From contig NZ_JBBVGR010000003.1 in the NCBI RefSeq assembly GCF_038148855.1, positions 1 through 64,000 on the forward strand: a DNA stretch of 64,000 nucleotides. The letters run 5' to 3'. A program made the position numbers and the translations under genes. Origin of the DNA: Phycobacter sedimenti. GTDB lineage: Bacteria; Pseudomonadota; Alphaproteobacteria; Rhodobacterales; Rhodobacteraceae. The notes beneath the pieces are model-generated. The model was given only the letters and a program-made list of their open reading frames with translations. It did no database searches and was not told where the DNA came from. Below, piece by piece: positions 1-8,405 of the stretch (within the stretch, counting starts at the first letter, position 1; every line of letters begins with the position of its first letter).

Positions 1-180
<180 letters not shown>

Positions 181-237
181 GGCGCAGCCGCCGGATCCCG
201 AGCGCGCGCGGGAGTGCCACGCACGCAGGTATTAAGA

Positions 238-1413
238 TCAGAAACGTTCGATCGCCAGGGCGATACCCTGGCCGCCGCCGATGCACATGGTGATGAGACC
301 CAGCTTGCCGCCGGTGCGCTCCAGCTCATACAGAGTCTTGATGGTGATGATCGCGCCGGTTGCGCCCACCGGGTGGCCCAGCGCGATGGCGCCGCCGTTC
401 GGGTTCACTTTCGCGGGGTCCAGACCCAGCTCCTTGTTCACCGCCAGCGCCTGGGCGGCAAAGGCCTCATTCGATTCGATCACGTCGAAATCGCTGGCCT
501 TGAGGCCGGTCTTTTTCAGGAGGTTCTGCACCGCGGGGACCGGGCCGATGCCCATCACTTCAGGCCTTACACCAGCGTGGGCGTATCCCACCACACGTGC
601 CTTGGGGGTAAGGCCCGCCTTTTCGGCCGCTTCGGCCCGCGCCAGAACAATCGCCGCCGCGCCATCGTTGATGCCCGAGGCGTTGCCTGCGGTCACGCGG
701 CCGTCTTTCTTGAACACAGGACGCAAACCACCCAGCGCCTCCATCGAGGTGGCCTTGGGGTGCTCGTCCACCTCGAACGGCACCATATCGCGCTTCACCT
801 TCACATCGACGGGCACGATCTGGCTGGCGAAATAGCCGGCCTCAATCGCCGCTGCCGCGCGGGTCTGGCTGGCGAGCGAGAATTCATCCATCTGCTCGCG
901 GGTGATGTCGTGCTCATCCGCGACGTTTTCAGCCGTGACGCCCATGTGGCCGGTGCCAAAGGGGCAGTTCAGCGCGCCCAGCATCATGTCGAGCGATTTC
1001 ACATCACCCATCTTCGCGCCCCAGCGCTGCTGCTGCATGATGAAGGGGCTGCGCGACATGTTCTCGGCGCCGCCCGTGAGTGCGTAGTCCGCATCGCCCA
1101 GCATCAGTGACTGGATGCCGGACACAATCGCCTGCGCGCCGGACCCGCAAAGACGGTTCACGTTCATCGCCGGAGTGCCATTGGGCACGCCCGCCTGCAT
1201 CGCCGCGACGCGGGACAGGTACATATCGCGCGGTTCGGTGTTGATCACATGGCCAAAGACCACATGGCCGATCTGCTCCGGCGCCACGCCAGAGCGCTCC
1301 ATCGCCGCCTTGGAGGCCACTGTGGCCAGGTCGATGGGCGCGGTATTGGCCAATGCGCCGCCAAAGGTGCCGATGGCGGTCCGGGCGCCGTCCAGGATCA
1401 CGATATCTGTCAT
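238..1413 (-). CDS. Acetyl-CoA acetyltransferase (thiolase)
   Basis: Thiolase II family enzyme that condenses two acetyl-CoA (or cleaves acetoacetyl-CoA), feeding the PHB/ethylmalonyl-CoA pathways or beta-ketoacyl degradation. The product is 391 residues, the normal family length. The N-terminal nucleophilic Cys lies in NRLCGSGAQA, the conserved His in the NPNGGAIALGHP block, and the C-terminal catalytic Cys in CIGGGQG. The ATG at 1413 is chosen because an AGGAG lies 7 nt upstream and MTDIVILDGART matches family starts; five codons further upstream are open but have no ribosome site. It is divergent from an XRE-cupin regulator that could control it (inference). PhaA and BktB cannot be told apart from sequence alone. 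Confidence 0.93.
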   Translation of the reverse strand: MTDIVILDGARTAIGTFGGALANTAPIDLATVASKAAMERSGVAPEQIGHVVFGHVINTEPRDMYLSRVAAMQAGVPNGTPAMNVNRLCGSGAQAIVSGIQSLMLGDADYALTGGAENMSRSPFIMQQQRWGAKMGDVKSLDMMLGALNCPFGTGHMGVTAENVADEHDITREQMDEFSLASQTRAAAAIEAGYFASQIVPVDVKVKRDMVPFEVDEHPKATSMEALGGLRPVFKKDGRVTAGNASGINDGAAAIVLARAEAAEKAGLTPKARVVGYAHAGVRPEVMGIGPVPAVQNLLKKTGLKASDFDVIESNEAFAAQALAVNKELGLDPAKVNPNGGAIALGHPVGATGAIITIKTLYELERTGGKLGLITMCIGGGQGIALAIERF

Positions 1414-1522
1414 TTTTTCTCTCCTCACGAGTCAGTTGCGCGCATTATGCAGATGCAGCATCCGCTGTCTTGCCAAACGTACCGTCATTGACAATTTCAC
1501 GGATCAGGCGCAGGCTTCCGTT

Positions 1523-2089
1523 ATGCCGGACAAATCAGACGATATCCTGACATTGCTGCCCTCACGCCTGAAAGAGGCGCGCCGCGCCAAGGGATTGAGC
1601 CTTGAGGCGGTGGCGCATCTGTCTGGCGTCTCGCGCTCGATGGTCAGCCAGATCGAACGGGGCGAGTCGAGCCCGACGATTGCGACCCTGTGGAACCTCA
1701 CGCGTGCCTTGCAGGTGGATTTTGCGGGGCTGCTGGATTCCGGTGACAAGACCGACCGGATCGAGGTGCTGCGCGCGGGCGATGTGCCCACCATCGACAA
1801 CATGGGCCAGGGCTGCCGCATCCGCATCCTCTCCCCGCCCGAGGACGCCGGGGGTCACGAGGTCTACGACATCGAGTTCGACGCTGGCGGGACCCTGGAC
1901 AGCCAACCCCACGGGCGTGGCACGGCGGAGCATGTGACCGTGCTGGAGGGCGATATCAGCGTCACCTCCGGCAGCGCCCATATGCGCCTTCATGCAGGGG
2001 ACACCGCGCGCTATGCAGCCGATATTCCCCACAAGATCACGGCATCTGATGGCGCGGCCCGTGTGTTTCTAATCGTCAAGAACGGTTGA
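1523..2089 (+). CDS. XRE-family regulator with C-terminal cupin
   Basis: A 188-residue transcription factor. An N-terminal Cro/CI-type helix-turn-helix (residues about 12-66, with GLSLEAVAHLSGVSRSMVSQ and IERGESSPT) is followed by a cupin_2 domain (about 110-187) that probably binds a small ligand. The ATG at 1523 begins the conserved part; the frame is open far upstream but only as antisense to the thiolase gene. The 109-nt divergent spacing from the thiolase suggests local control. PuuR, a polyamine regulator, shares this architecture, but nothing here shows a polyamine role. Confidence 0.88.
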   Translation: MPDKSDDILTLLPSRLKEARRAKGLSLEAVAHLSGVSRSMVSQIERGESSPTIATLWNLTRALQVDFAGLLDSGDKTDRIEVLRAGDVPTIDNMGQGCRIRILSPPEDAGGHEVYDIEFDAGGTLDSQPHGRGTAEHVTVLEGDISVTSGSAHMRLHAGDTARYAADIPHKITASDGAARVFLIVKNG

Positions 2090-2123
2090 GCTGTCGCTTA
2101 CTCAGCCACCTGCCTGCAGTGCC

Positions 2124-2636
2124 CTACGGGAAATGCTGGACACCACTCCACAATATGTGGAACCCATATACCCCCCAGAAGTACAGGCAGAAGAGTCCGA
2201 AGCGAAGCCACTTTCGCTGATAGGTGTGGTATTGGATCAAGGCGGCCAAAGGATAGACAGGCAACAGTATCGGAACCAAGGACCATAGAAAGCTTGGCTG
2301 GTACATTGCGAATGGCATCAACCCGATAACAATCCAAGGAAACCAAGCAACAATCTGAACCGGTGTCACAAGAGCCAAAGAAATGGCTGAGATGAGGCGC
2401 CCCCGCGTTGGGCGCAACGCCGTAAGGCCCGCGCTGCGCACGTTTGCCAGCAGCCAACAGATCATGGCCAGCGCCTGACCAAAAATCAAAGCAGCCAGCA
2501 GAGCAATCGGGAGTGGAGCCGGATCTCCAAGAATATGGAGGTACTCTCCCCGCTCAACGCGCCACCAGAATTGGTAACCCGCGAAAACCCCAATGCCTAT
2601 CAGCCCACCCATGAGCCATGGATGTTTGTAGGTCAT
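2124..2636 (-). CDS. Hypothetical multi-pass membrane protein
   Basis: A 170-residue protein of unrecognised family. It has about four hydrophobic segments (roughly residues 8-24, 42-64, 84-110 and 115-135) plus a Trp/Tyr-rich C-terminal helix. Base composition looks AT-richer than its neighbours, and it sits as a single gene between two convergently placed units, which hints at an accessory or acquired gene. No enzymatic motif is visible. The ATG at 2636 is the only good start. Confidence 0.6.
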   Translation of the reverse strand: MTYKHPWLMGGLIGIGVFAGYQFWWRVERGEYLHILGDPAPLPIALLAALIFGQALAMICWLLANVRSAGLTALRPTRGRLISAISLALVTPVQIVAWFPWIVIGLMPFAMYQPSFLWSLVPILLPVYPLAALIQYHTYQRKWLRFGLFCLYFWGVYGFHILWSGVQHFP

Positions 2637-2750
2637 TTTTCAACTCCATAGCCTCACGGCGAGGCAGAGGCGCCTTTAGCCAACTCGCCTTTGGCAATCT
2701 TGCACACCAGTGATTTTGAATACCACCCATTCGACAGGTTCAGGAAGATT

Positions 2751-2819
2751 ATCCGTTTTTACGGATTATTTTCCATCATCACGAAATCCCCTATTTGGGA
2801 ATTCTATCCGTTATGATAG
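2751..2819 (+). promoter_or_regulatory. Palindromes upstream of kbl-tdh
   Basis: ATCCGTttttACGGAT is a perfect 6-bp inverted repeat at 2751-2766. CTATCcgttatGATAG (2804-2819) repeats the ATCCGTT core 55 bp downstream, about five helical turns, and ends some 30 bp before the kbl start. A weaker TCCC/GGGA repeat lies between them. The pair looks like operator sites for a kbl-tdh regulator. A strong AAGGAG (2837-2842) precedes the ATG. Confidence 0.5.
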
Positions 2820-2849
2820 ACACGTTTCCGACGTAGAAGGAGATTCCCC

Positions 2850-4037
2850 ATGTCCAACGCCTTTTTGACCGATATCGCCAAGACCCTGGACGCGATCGAA
2901 GCCGAAGGTCTGACCAAGCGGGAACGAATGATCACCTCCCCGCAGGGGGGCGAAATCACGGTGGGCGACCGCGAGGTCATCAACCTTTGCGCCAACAACT
3001 ACCTTGGCTTGGCGGATCACCCCGATCTGATCGCTGCCGCCTGCACTGTCATGGATGACAAGGGGTTCGGCATGGCCTCGGTCCGCTTCATCTGCGGCAC
3101 GCAGGACATCCACCGGGAACTGGAACAGAAGCTGGCGAAGTTTCTGAACAAGGACGACGCAATCCTCTTTGCCGCCTGTTTCGATGCCAATGGCGGGCTG
3201 TTTGAGCCGCTCTTGGGGCCGGAGGATGCGATCATCTCGGACAGCCTCAACCATGCGTCGATCATCGACGGGGTGCGCCTGTGCAAGGCCAAGCGCTATC
3301 GCTACCTCAACAGCGACATGAACGACCTTGAAGCCTGGCTGAAACAGGCTCGCGAGGATGGCGCGCGCCATATCATGATCGCCACCGATGGCGTGTTCTC
3401 GATGGATGGCTATCTGGCCAAACTGCCGGAGATCCGCGCGCTGGCCGACAAATATGATGCCGTGGTGATGGTGGACGATTGTCACGCCACGGGGTTCATG
3501 GGGCCAAACGGAGCTGGAACGCCCGATCATTTCGGTGTCGATGTGGACATCCTGACGGGAACTCTGGGCAAAGCACTTGGGGGGGCCATCGGCGGTTATA
3601 TCGCCGGGCCGCAGCCAGTGATCGACCTGCTGCGGCAGCGGGCGCGGCCTTATCTGTTCTCCAATTCGCTGCCGCCCTCCATCGTTGCCGCCGGGATCGA
3701 GGCGCTGCGGCTGGTCGAAGAAGGCGCGGACCTGCGCGCGCGCCTGTTCGAAAACACCCGTTTCTGGCGCACGGGACTGGAAAAACTGGGCTTTGACCTG
3801 TTGCCGGGCGAGCATCCCATCGTACCGATCATGCTGGGCGAGGCACAACTGGCGCAGGACATGGCGGCGCAGCTGTTCGATGAAGGGGTCTATGTGTCGG
3901 GCTTCTTCTTCCCCGTGGTGCCGCGCGGTCAGGCGCGCATTCGCACCCAGATGAACGCAGCATTGACGCAAGACGAGCTGACCCGCGCCCTTGCCGCATT
4001 CGGAAAGGTAGGAAAATCGCTGGGTGTGATCTCATGA
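2850..4037 (+). CDS. kbl: Glycine C-acetyltransferase (2-amino-3-ketobutyrate CoA ligase)
   Basis: PLP-dependent alpha-oxoamine synthase that cleaves 2-amino-3-ketobutyrate with CoA to glycine and acetyl-CoA, the second step of threonine catabolism. At 395 residues it is family length. Visible family blocks are LCANNYLGLADHP near the N-terminus, DDCHATGFMG (PLP-ring contact) and the Schiff-base Lys in TGTLGKALGG. The stop overlaps the next gene (ATGA), so translation with tdh is coupled. The start has an AAGGAG 7 nt upstream. Context with tdh makes the assignment secure. Confidence 0.97.
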   Translation: MSNAFLTDIAKTLDAIEAEGLTKRERMITSPQGGEITVGDREVINLCANNYLGLADHPDLIAAACTVMDDKGFGMASVRFICGTQDIHRELEQKLAKFLNKDDAILFAACFDANGGLFEPLLGPEDAIISDSLNHASIIDGVRLCKAKRYRYLNSDMNDLEAWLKQAREDGARHIMIATDGVFSMDGYLAKLPEIRALADKYDAVVMVDDCHATGFMGPNGAGTPDHFGVDVDILTGTLGKALGGAIGGYIAGPQPVIDLLRQRARPYLFSNSLPPSIVAAGIEALRLVEEGADLRARLFENTRFWRTGLEKLGFDLLPGEHPIVPIMLGEAQLAQDMAAQLFDEGVYVSGFFFPVVPRGQARIRTQMNAALTQDELTRALAAFGKVGKSLGVIS

Positions 4038-5125
4038 GCCGTCCAGACACAATGAAAGCGCTGGAGAAATCCAGACCCGAAGAGGGCCTCTGGATGGTTG
4101 AGGCACCGGTCCCCGAGATCGGCCCGGACGATGTGCTGATCAAGATCAACATGACCGGGATCTGCGGAACGGACCTCCATATCTGGAACTGGGACGACTG
4201 GGCACAGCGCACGGTGCCCGTGCCGCTGATCACCGGCCATGAATTTGCAGGCGAGATCGTCGAACTGGGTCGCAATGTGACGGACCTCAGGATCGGGCAG
4301 CGCTGTTCGGGCGAAGGGCACTTGATCGGCCATCATTCGCGTCAATGGCGGGCCGGGAAGTTCCACCTCGACCCGGAAACCCGTGGCATAGGCGTGAACG
4401 AGCAAGGCGCCTTTGCCCAGTACCTGCGCCTGCCCGCCTTCAACGTGGTGCCTCTGCCGGATGAGATCCCGGACGAAATCGGCGCCATTCTGGACCCCTT
4501 GGGGAATGCGGTCCACACGGCGCTCAGCTTTGATCTGGTCGGGGAAGACGTGCTGATCACAGGCGCCGGTCCCATCGGCATCATGGCCGCTGCTGTCGCC
4601 CGTCACGTGGGCGCCCGCCACGTTGCGATTACAGATGTGAACCCAGAGCGGCTCGCCCTCGCCGAAAAGGTCGCCGATGTACGCGCCGTCAACGTGGCCA
4701 AAGAAGACCTGAAGGATGTGATCGCAGAGCTTGGCATGACGCAGGGCTTCGATGTGGGGCTTGAAATGTCCGGCAACCAGGCCGCACTGGACCAGATGGT
4801 CGAGGCGCTGGTCATGGGCGGAAAGATCGCGCTGCTGGGTATTCCTCCAGGCAAATCCCCTGTCGATTGGAGCCGCATTGTCTTCAAGGCGATCACCTTG
4901 AAAGGCGTTTACGGACGGGAAATATTTGAAACCTGGTACAAGATGATCGCCATGCTGCAAAACGGCCTGAAGGTCGATGAAGTCATCACGCATCGATTCG
5001 GAATAGAAACGTTCCAAAAAGGGTTTGCGGCGATGAAATCCGGCCATTGCGGCAAGGTAATCCTGGACTGGAACACCCCTTTCCAGACCGCAAACCACCG
5101 CCTCAGTCAGCCATCAACCCCCTAA
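4034..5125 (+). CDS. tdh: L-threonine 3-dehydrogenase
   Basis: Zinc-dependent medium-chain dehydrogenase that oxidises L-threonine to 2-amino-3-ketobutyrate, passed to Kbl. Catalytic zinc ligands are visible as Cys44 (GICGTDLH) and His69-Glu70 (GHEFAGE); the NAD-binding GAGPIGIMAA follows. The product is 363 residues against about 341 usual: six extra at the N-terminus (an ATG at 4052 gives the classical MKAL start) and about 15 extra at the C-terminus. Oddly, the structural-zinc lobe, which holds four Cys in the E. coli enzyme, has none here (residues about 94-115). It overlaps kbl by 4 nt. Confidence 0.95.
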   Translation: MSRPDTMKALEKSRPEEGLWMVEAPVPEIGPDDVLIKINMTGICGTDLHIWNWDDWAQRTVPVPLITGHEFAGEIVELGRNVTDLRIGQRCSGEGHLIGHHSRQWRAGKFHLDPETRGIGVNEQGAFAQYLRLPAFNVVPLPDEIPDEIGAILDPLGNAVHTALSFDLVGEDVLITGAGPIGIMAAAVARHVGARHVAITDVNPERLALAEKVADVRAVNVAKEDLKDVIAELGMTQGFDVGLEMSGNQAALDQMVEALVMGGKIALLGIPPGKSPVDWSRIVFKAITLKGVYGREIFETWYKMIAMLQNGLKVDEVITHRFGIETFQKGFAAMKSGHCGKVILDWNTPFQTANHRLSQPSTP

Positions 5126-5138
5126 TATAAAAGAAAAA

Positions 5139-5159
5139 GCCGCCCATCATCAGGGCGGC
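5139..5159 (-). terminator. Rho-independent terminator read on the minus strand
   Basis: GCCGCCC (5139-5145) pairs with GGGCGGC (5153-5159). On the minus strand the hairpin is followed directly by a U-rich tail (TTTTTCTTTTAT); on the plus strand no T-run follows. It therefore best terminates leftward transcripts, probably those of the phosphatase gene ending at 5344, although it also lies just after tdh. Confidence 0.65.
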
Positions 5160-5343
5160 ATTACTCATGATACACTTGGTTTTTTGGCGTGGCCGGCGCC
5201 GAAACAAGATCATCCCAGAACCGAGAAGAAAAACAGAATAAAACTGGCAAAATGACGACCAGCCACATTCATAAGTTAGCATACCTTCACGTGGGATGCG
5301 AAACAAAACTGAGGAGCTGTGCGTAAAATGCACACTCTTTCGG

Positions 5344-6075
5344 TTAGGCGGGTCTTAACCTTTTTCGCTCGCCGGGCGTGAGTTTCCAGCACCTCCCTCC
5401 CTCAAAGACCGCCGCAGTCAGAGGGCGTCCAAAGCCCGCACCGCTGTCGAGGTTCACCCGGTTTCCGCGGTGTTCGGCAGCAGGAACATGAGTATGGCCG
5501 TGCACAACGAGCCAGGGATGCTGCCGTGGATCGTTCAGGAATTCCTGGCGGATCCAGATCTTGTCATCCTCGCTTTGCTGCGACAGCGGGACGCCCGGCC
5601 TGATCCCGGCATGAACAAACAGAAGCGCCTCTTCTTCGCAATGGCTGGGCAGACCTTCCAGAAAAGCGCGGTGATGCTCTGGCACCGCTGCGCGCGCCTC
5701 GGCGTGGACCTCATGAATGCGCGCGCCCTCCGGGACACCAACCCCATATGAGGCCAGCGTCTCAACCCCGCCGATCTTGTCATGCAGCCAGTGATAGCCG
5801 ACCAGAAGGCGCGCATCATTGCGGGGATAATCCTCCATGAACATCGAGAACATGCGGTCATGGTTGCCCATCAGGCAGGTCCAGTTCTTGCCCGCCGCCT
5901 GCCCATCGATCAGCAGATCCAGGACGCCCCGGCAGTCCGGCCCGCGATCCACGTAATCGCCCAGGAACACCACCCGGGCCTCCGGGCCGCCATCCGCCGC
6001 GATCAGATCGAGCGCCTCTTCCAGCATCTCGCGCTGTCCGTGGATGTCACCAATGGCATAGATCGGCGCGGTCAT
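5344..6075 (-). CDS. PPP-family metallophosphoesterase (Ser/Thr phosphatase or ApaH-like)
   Basis: Calcineurin-like phosphoesterase of 243 residues. The metal motifs are in order: GDIHG (9-13), GDYVDRGP (39-46), GNHD (70-73), a His in FVHAGI, and the C-terminal VHGHTHVPA. This set defines the bacterial PPP/symmetrical Ap4A hydrolase group. The substrate (phosphoprotein or dinucleoside polyphosphate) cannot be decided from sequence. It is a cytosolic single gene with no signal peptide. The 184 nt after its stop lead to the minus-strand terminator at 5139. Confidence 0.88.
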   Translation of the reverse strand: MTAPIYAIGDIHGQREMLEEALDLIAADGGPEARVVFLGDYVDRGPDCRGVLDLLIDGQAAGKNWTCLMGNHDRMFSMFMEDYPRNDARLLVGYHWLHDKIGGVETLASYGVGVPEGARIHEVHAEARAAVPEHHRAFLEGLPSHCEEEALLFVHAGIRPGVPLSQQSEDDKIWIRQEFLNDPRQHPWLVVHGHTHVPAAEHRGNRVNLDSGAGFGRPLTAAVFEGGRCWKLTPGERKRLRPA

Positions 6076-6277
6076 GAGGCATCTCCTTGGCAGTGATACA
6101 GAATAGATGACCCATGCCCGCCCGCATCACAAGGGGGCCACGGCGTCAGGAAAAACTGGATCAAAGCCGGAAACCCGGCCAGAATGATGCCCACTGTCGC
6201 ACACAAGGCCCGCACTCCAGCGGAACGAAAACGATGCGGCAGCCAAGGGTAACGAGTTCAACGGGGGAAACAGACCA

Positions 6278-6643
6278 ATGAAGGGACTATCATCAGCATT
6301 CTTTTTGATTGCCGTGATCGCAGCGCTTGGCGGCATGGCCTGGGGCATACACATGGCAGCATCGGGCGATCACGGCCTGTCACCCGCGCATGGACATCTT
6401 AATCTCATCGGCTGGGTCAGCTTTGCGATCTTCGGTTTTTTCTACCATCTGGTGCCGAATGCCGCCCAAGGGGTTTTGCCAAAACTGCATTTCGGATTGT
6501 CTGTTGCCGGTCTTGGTGTGATCGTTCCGGGCATCGCAATGGCAATCTCGGGCCAGACCGAGGCGCTGGCCAAGCTTGGCTCGGTGCTGACCCTGGCCGG
6601 CATGCTGGCTTTTCTGATCGTGGTCCTGCGCGCGCGCGACTGA
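6278..6643 (+). CDS. Small membrane protein resembling a haem-copper oxidase fragment
   Basis: A 121-residue protein with about four transmembrane helices (roughly 5-25, 40-60, 70-92, 98-117). Histidines at 25, 32, 38, 40 and 57 cluster around AHGHLNLIGW and FFYHLVP. This resembles the helix pair carrying haem ligands in cbb3/NorB-type subunit I, and similar short proteins are often annotated as oxidase-like. Whether it binds haem is unknown. The start has a GGGGGA-type ribosome site upstream. It is a single gene, convergent with serA. Confidence 0.7.
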   Translation: MKGLSSAFFLIAVIAALGGMAWGIHMAASGDHGLSPAHGHLNLIGWVSFAIFGFFYHLVPNAAQGVLPKLHFGLSVAGLGVIVPGIAMAISGQTEALAKLGSVLTLAGMLAFLIVVLRARD

Positions 6644-6661
6644 TACCCAGCCTGAACGGCA

Positions 6662-6689
6662 GAAGCCGCCCCGTTTCCGGAGCGGCTTC
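6662..6689. terminator. Hairpin between convergent genes
   Basis: GAAGCCGC (6662-6669) pairs with GCGGCTTC (6682-6689), with an inner CCG/CGG extension. It lies between the stop of the small membrane protein (plus) and the stop of serA (minus). No long T-run follows on either side, so it is a probable but not classical bidirectional terminator. Confidence 0.55.
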
Positions 6690-6713
6690 CTGTGTTCTGA
6701 TTGATCGTGCAGA

Positions 6714-8312
6714 TCAGTTCACGTCGAACTCAAGCGGCTTGATCTGGTTGAAGAGACCGGTTTCCGCCAGTTTGGCGCGGGCTTCGGCAGGGACCAGACC
6801 GTCCACATACAAGAGCGCAATCGCTTCACCGCCCGCAACCGCACGGCCAAGGGTAAAGTTCGCGATGTTGACGCCGTGATCGCCCATGGTCTTGCCCAGG
6901 GTACCGATGATGCCCGGCACGTCGTTGTTGGTGGTGTAGAGCATGTGCTCACCCACTTCGGCGTCGATGTTGATGCCCTTGATCTGGATGAAGCGCGGCT
7001 TGCCATCCGAGAACACGGTGCCCGCGATGGAGCGTTCACGCGTCGGGGTCGCCACGGTCACCTTGACATAGCCTTCAAAGGCGCCGGACTGTTCCTGATT
7101 GGTGGTCGAGATCTGGATGCCGCGCTCCTTGGCGATCATCGGGGCCGAGACCATGTTCACGTCCGGGTTGATCGACTTCATGATCCCCGCGATGAGCGAG
7201 CAGTTCAGCGCCTCAAGGTTCATCTCGGCCGCGCAGCCATCATAAAGAATGTTGATCGCCTTGATCGGCTCGTCATCGGTCATCTGGCCGATGAAGGCGC
7301 CCAGGTGCTCGGTCAGCTTGATCCAGGGGCCCATGACCTTGGCTTCTTCTGCGGTCACCGACGGCATGTTCAGCGCGTTTTCGACAGCGCCGGTCAGAAG
7401 GTAGTTCGCCATCTGCTCGGCCACCTGCAGGGCGACGTTTTCCTGTGCCTCGGTGGTCGCGGCGCCCAGGTGCGGGGTGCAGACCACGTTGGGCAGGTTG
7501 AACAGCGGGTTTTCCGTTGCAGGCTCAACCGAGAAGACGTCGAAAGCCGCACCGGCGACATGGCCGGATTTCAGCAGTTCCGCCAGCGCCTCCTCATCGA
7601 CCAGGCCACCACGGGCACAGTTGATAATGCGCACGCCCTTCTTGGTCTTGGCGAGGTTCTCGGCCGACAGGATGTTCTTGGTCTGATCGGTCAGCGGCAC
7701 GTGCAGGGTGATGAAATCGGCGCGGGTCAGCAGATCCTCCAGTTCGACCTTCTCGACGCCCATCTTGTCGGCCTTCTCCTGGCCGAGGAAGGGGTCATAG
7801 GCAACGACCTTCATCTTGAGGCCGCGGGCGCGGTCGCAGACGATGCCGCCAATGTTGCCCGCACCGATGACGCCCAGGGTCTTGCCGGTCAGCTCGACCC
7901 CCATGAACTTGGATTTTTCCCACTTGCCCGCATGGGTGGAGGCAGAGGCCTCGGGAATCTGGCGCGCCACGGCGAACATCATCGCGATGGCATGTTCGGC
8001 GGTGGTGATCATGTTGCCAAAGGGCGTGTTCATCACGATCACGCCTTTTTTCGACGCGGCTTCCTTGTCGATGTTGTCGGTGCCGATGCCGGCGCGGCCG
8101 ATCACCTTGAGGTTGGCCGCGTTCTCCAGGATCTTTTCGGTGACCTTGGTGGCCGAACGGATCGCAAGACCGTCGTAGTTGCCGATCACCTCGGCCAGCT
8201 TGTCCTTGTCCTTGCCAAGGTCGGGCTGGAAGTCGACCTCGATGCCGCGATCACGGAAGATCTGAACGGCGGCTTCGGAGAGTTTGTCGGAAATGAGTAC
8301 TTTGGGGGCCAT
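6714..8312 (-). CDS. serA: D-3-phosphoglycerate dehydrogenase
   Basis: First enzyme of phosphorylated serine synthesis: 3-phosphoglycerate plus NAD to 3-phosphohydroxypyruvate. The 532-residue long form has split substrate-binding segments, a nucleotide-binding domain with GAGNIG (150-155), the catalytic His in CTPHLGAAT, an intervening (ASB) domain, and a C-terminal ACT domain (about 458-530) that normally senses serine. It is downstream of serC on the same strand with a stem-loop in the 93-nt gap. Confidence 0.97.
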   Translation of the reverse strand: MAPKVLISDKLSEAAVQIFRDRGIEVDFQPDLGKDKDKLAEVIGNYDGLAIRSATKVTEKILENAANLKVIGRAGIGTDNIDKEAASKKGVIVMNTPFGNMITTAEHAIAMMFAVARQIPEASASTHAGKWEKSKFMGVELTGKTLGVIGAGNIGGIVCDRARGLKMKVVAYDPFLGQEKADKMGVEKVELEDLLTRADFITLHVPLTDQTKNILSAENLAKTKKGVRIINCARGGLVDEEALAELLKSGHVAGAAFDVFSVEPATENPLFNLPNVVCTPHLGAATTEAQENVALQVAEQMANYLLTGAVENALNMPSVTAEEAKVMGPWIKLTEHLGAFIGQMTDDEPIKAINILYDGCAAEMNLEALNCSLIAGIMKSINPDVNMVSAPMIAKERGIQISTTNQEQSGAFEGYVKVTVATPTRERSIAGTVFSDGKPRFIQIKGINIDAEVGEHMLYTTNNDVPGIIGTLGKTMGDHGVNIANFTLGRAVAGGEAIALLYVDGLVPAEARAKLAETGLFNQIKPLEFDVN

Positions 8313-8369
8313 GTCTGGTGGTCCTTTGTGCGGGGGCCTTCTGAGAGGCCATCAATTTTGAAGGGGAGA

Positions 8370-8391
8370 CGCCCGGCTGTGTCGCCGGGCG
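8370..8391 (-). promoter_or_regulatory. Intercistronic stem-loop between serC and serA
   Basis: CGCCCGGC (8370-8377) and GCCGGGCG (8384-8391) form a perfect 8-bp stem with a 6-nt loop in the serC-serA gap. No U-run follows on the minus strand, so it looks like a processing, stabilising or attenuating hairpin rather than a full terminator. Confidence 0.5.
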
Positions 8392-8405
8392 AGGACACTT
8401 CTGGA

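Noticed and set aside
5103..5333. 76-residue minus-strand frame with hydrophobic stretches
   Set aside because: A rho-independent terminator lies inside it, its end overlaps tdh, and no good ribosome site precedes it.
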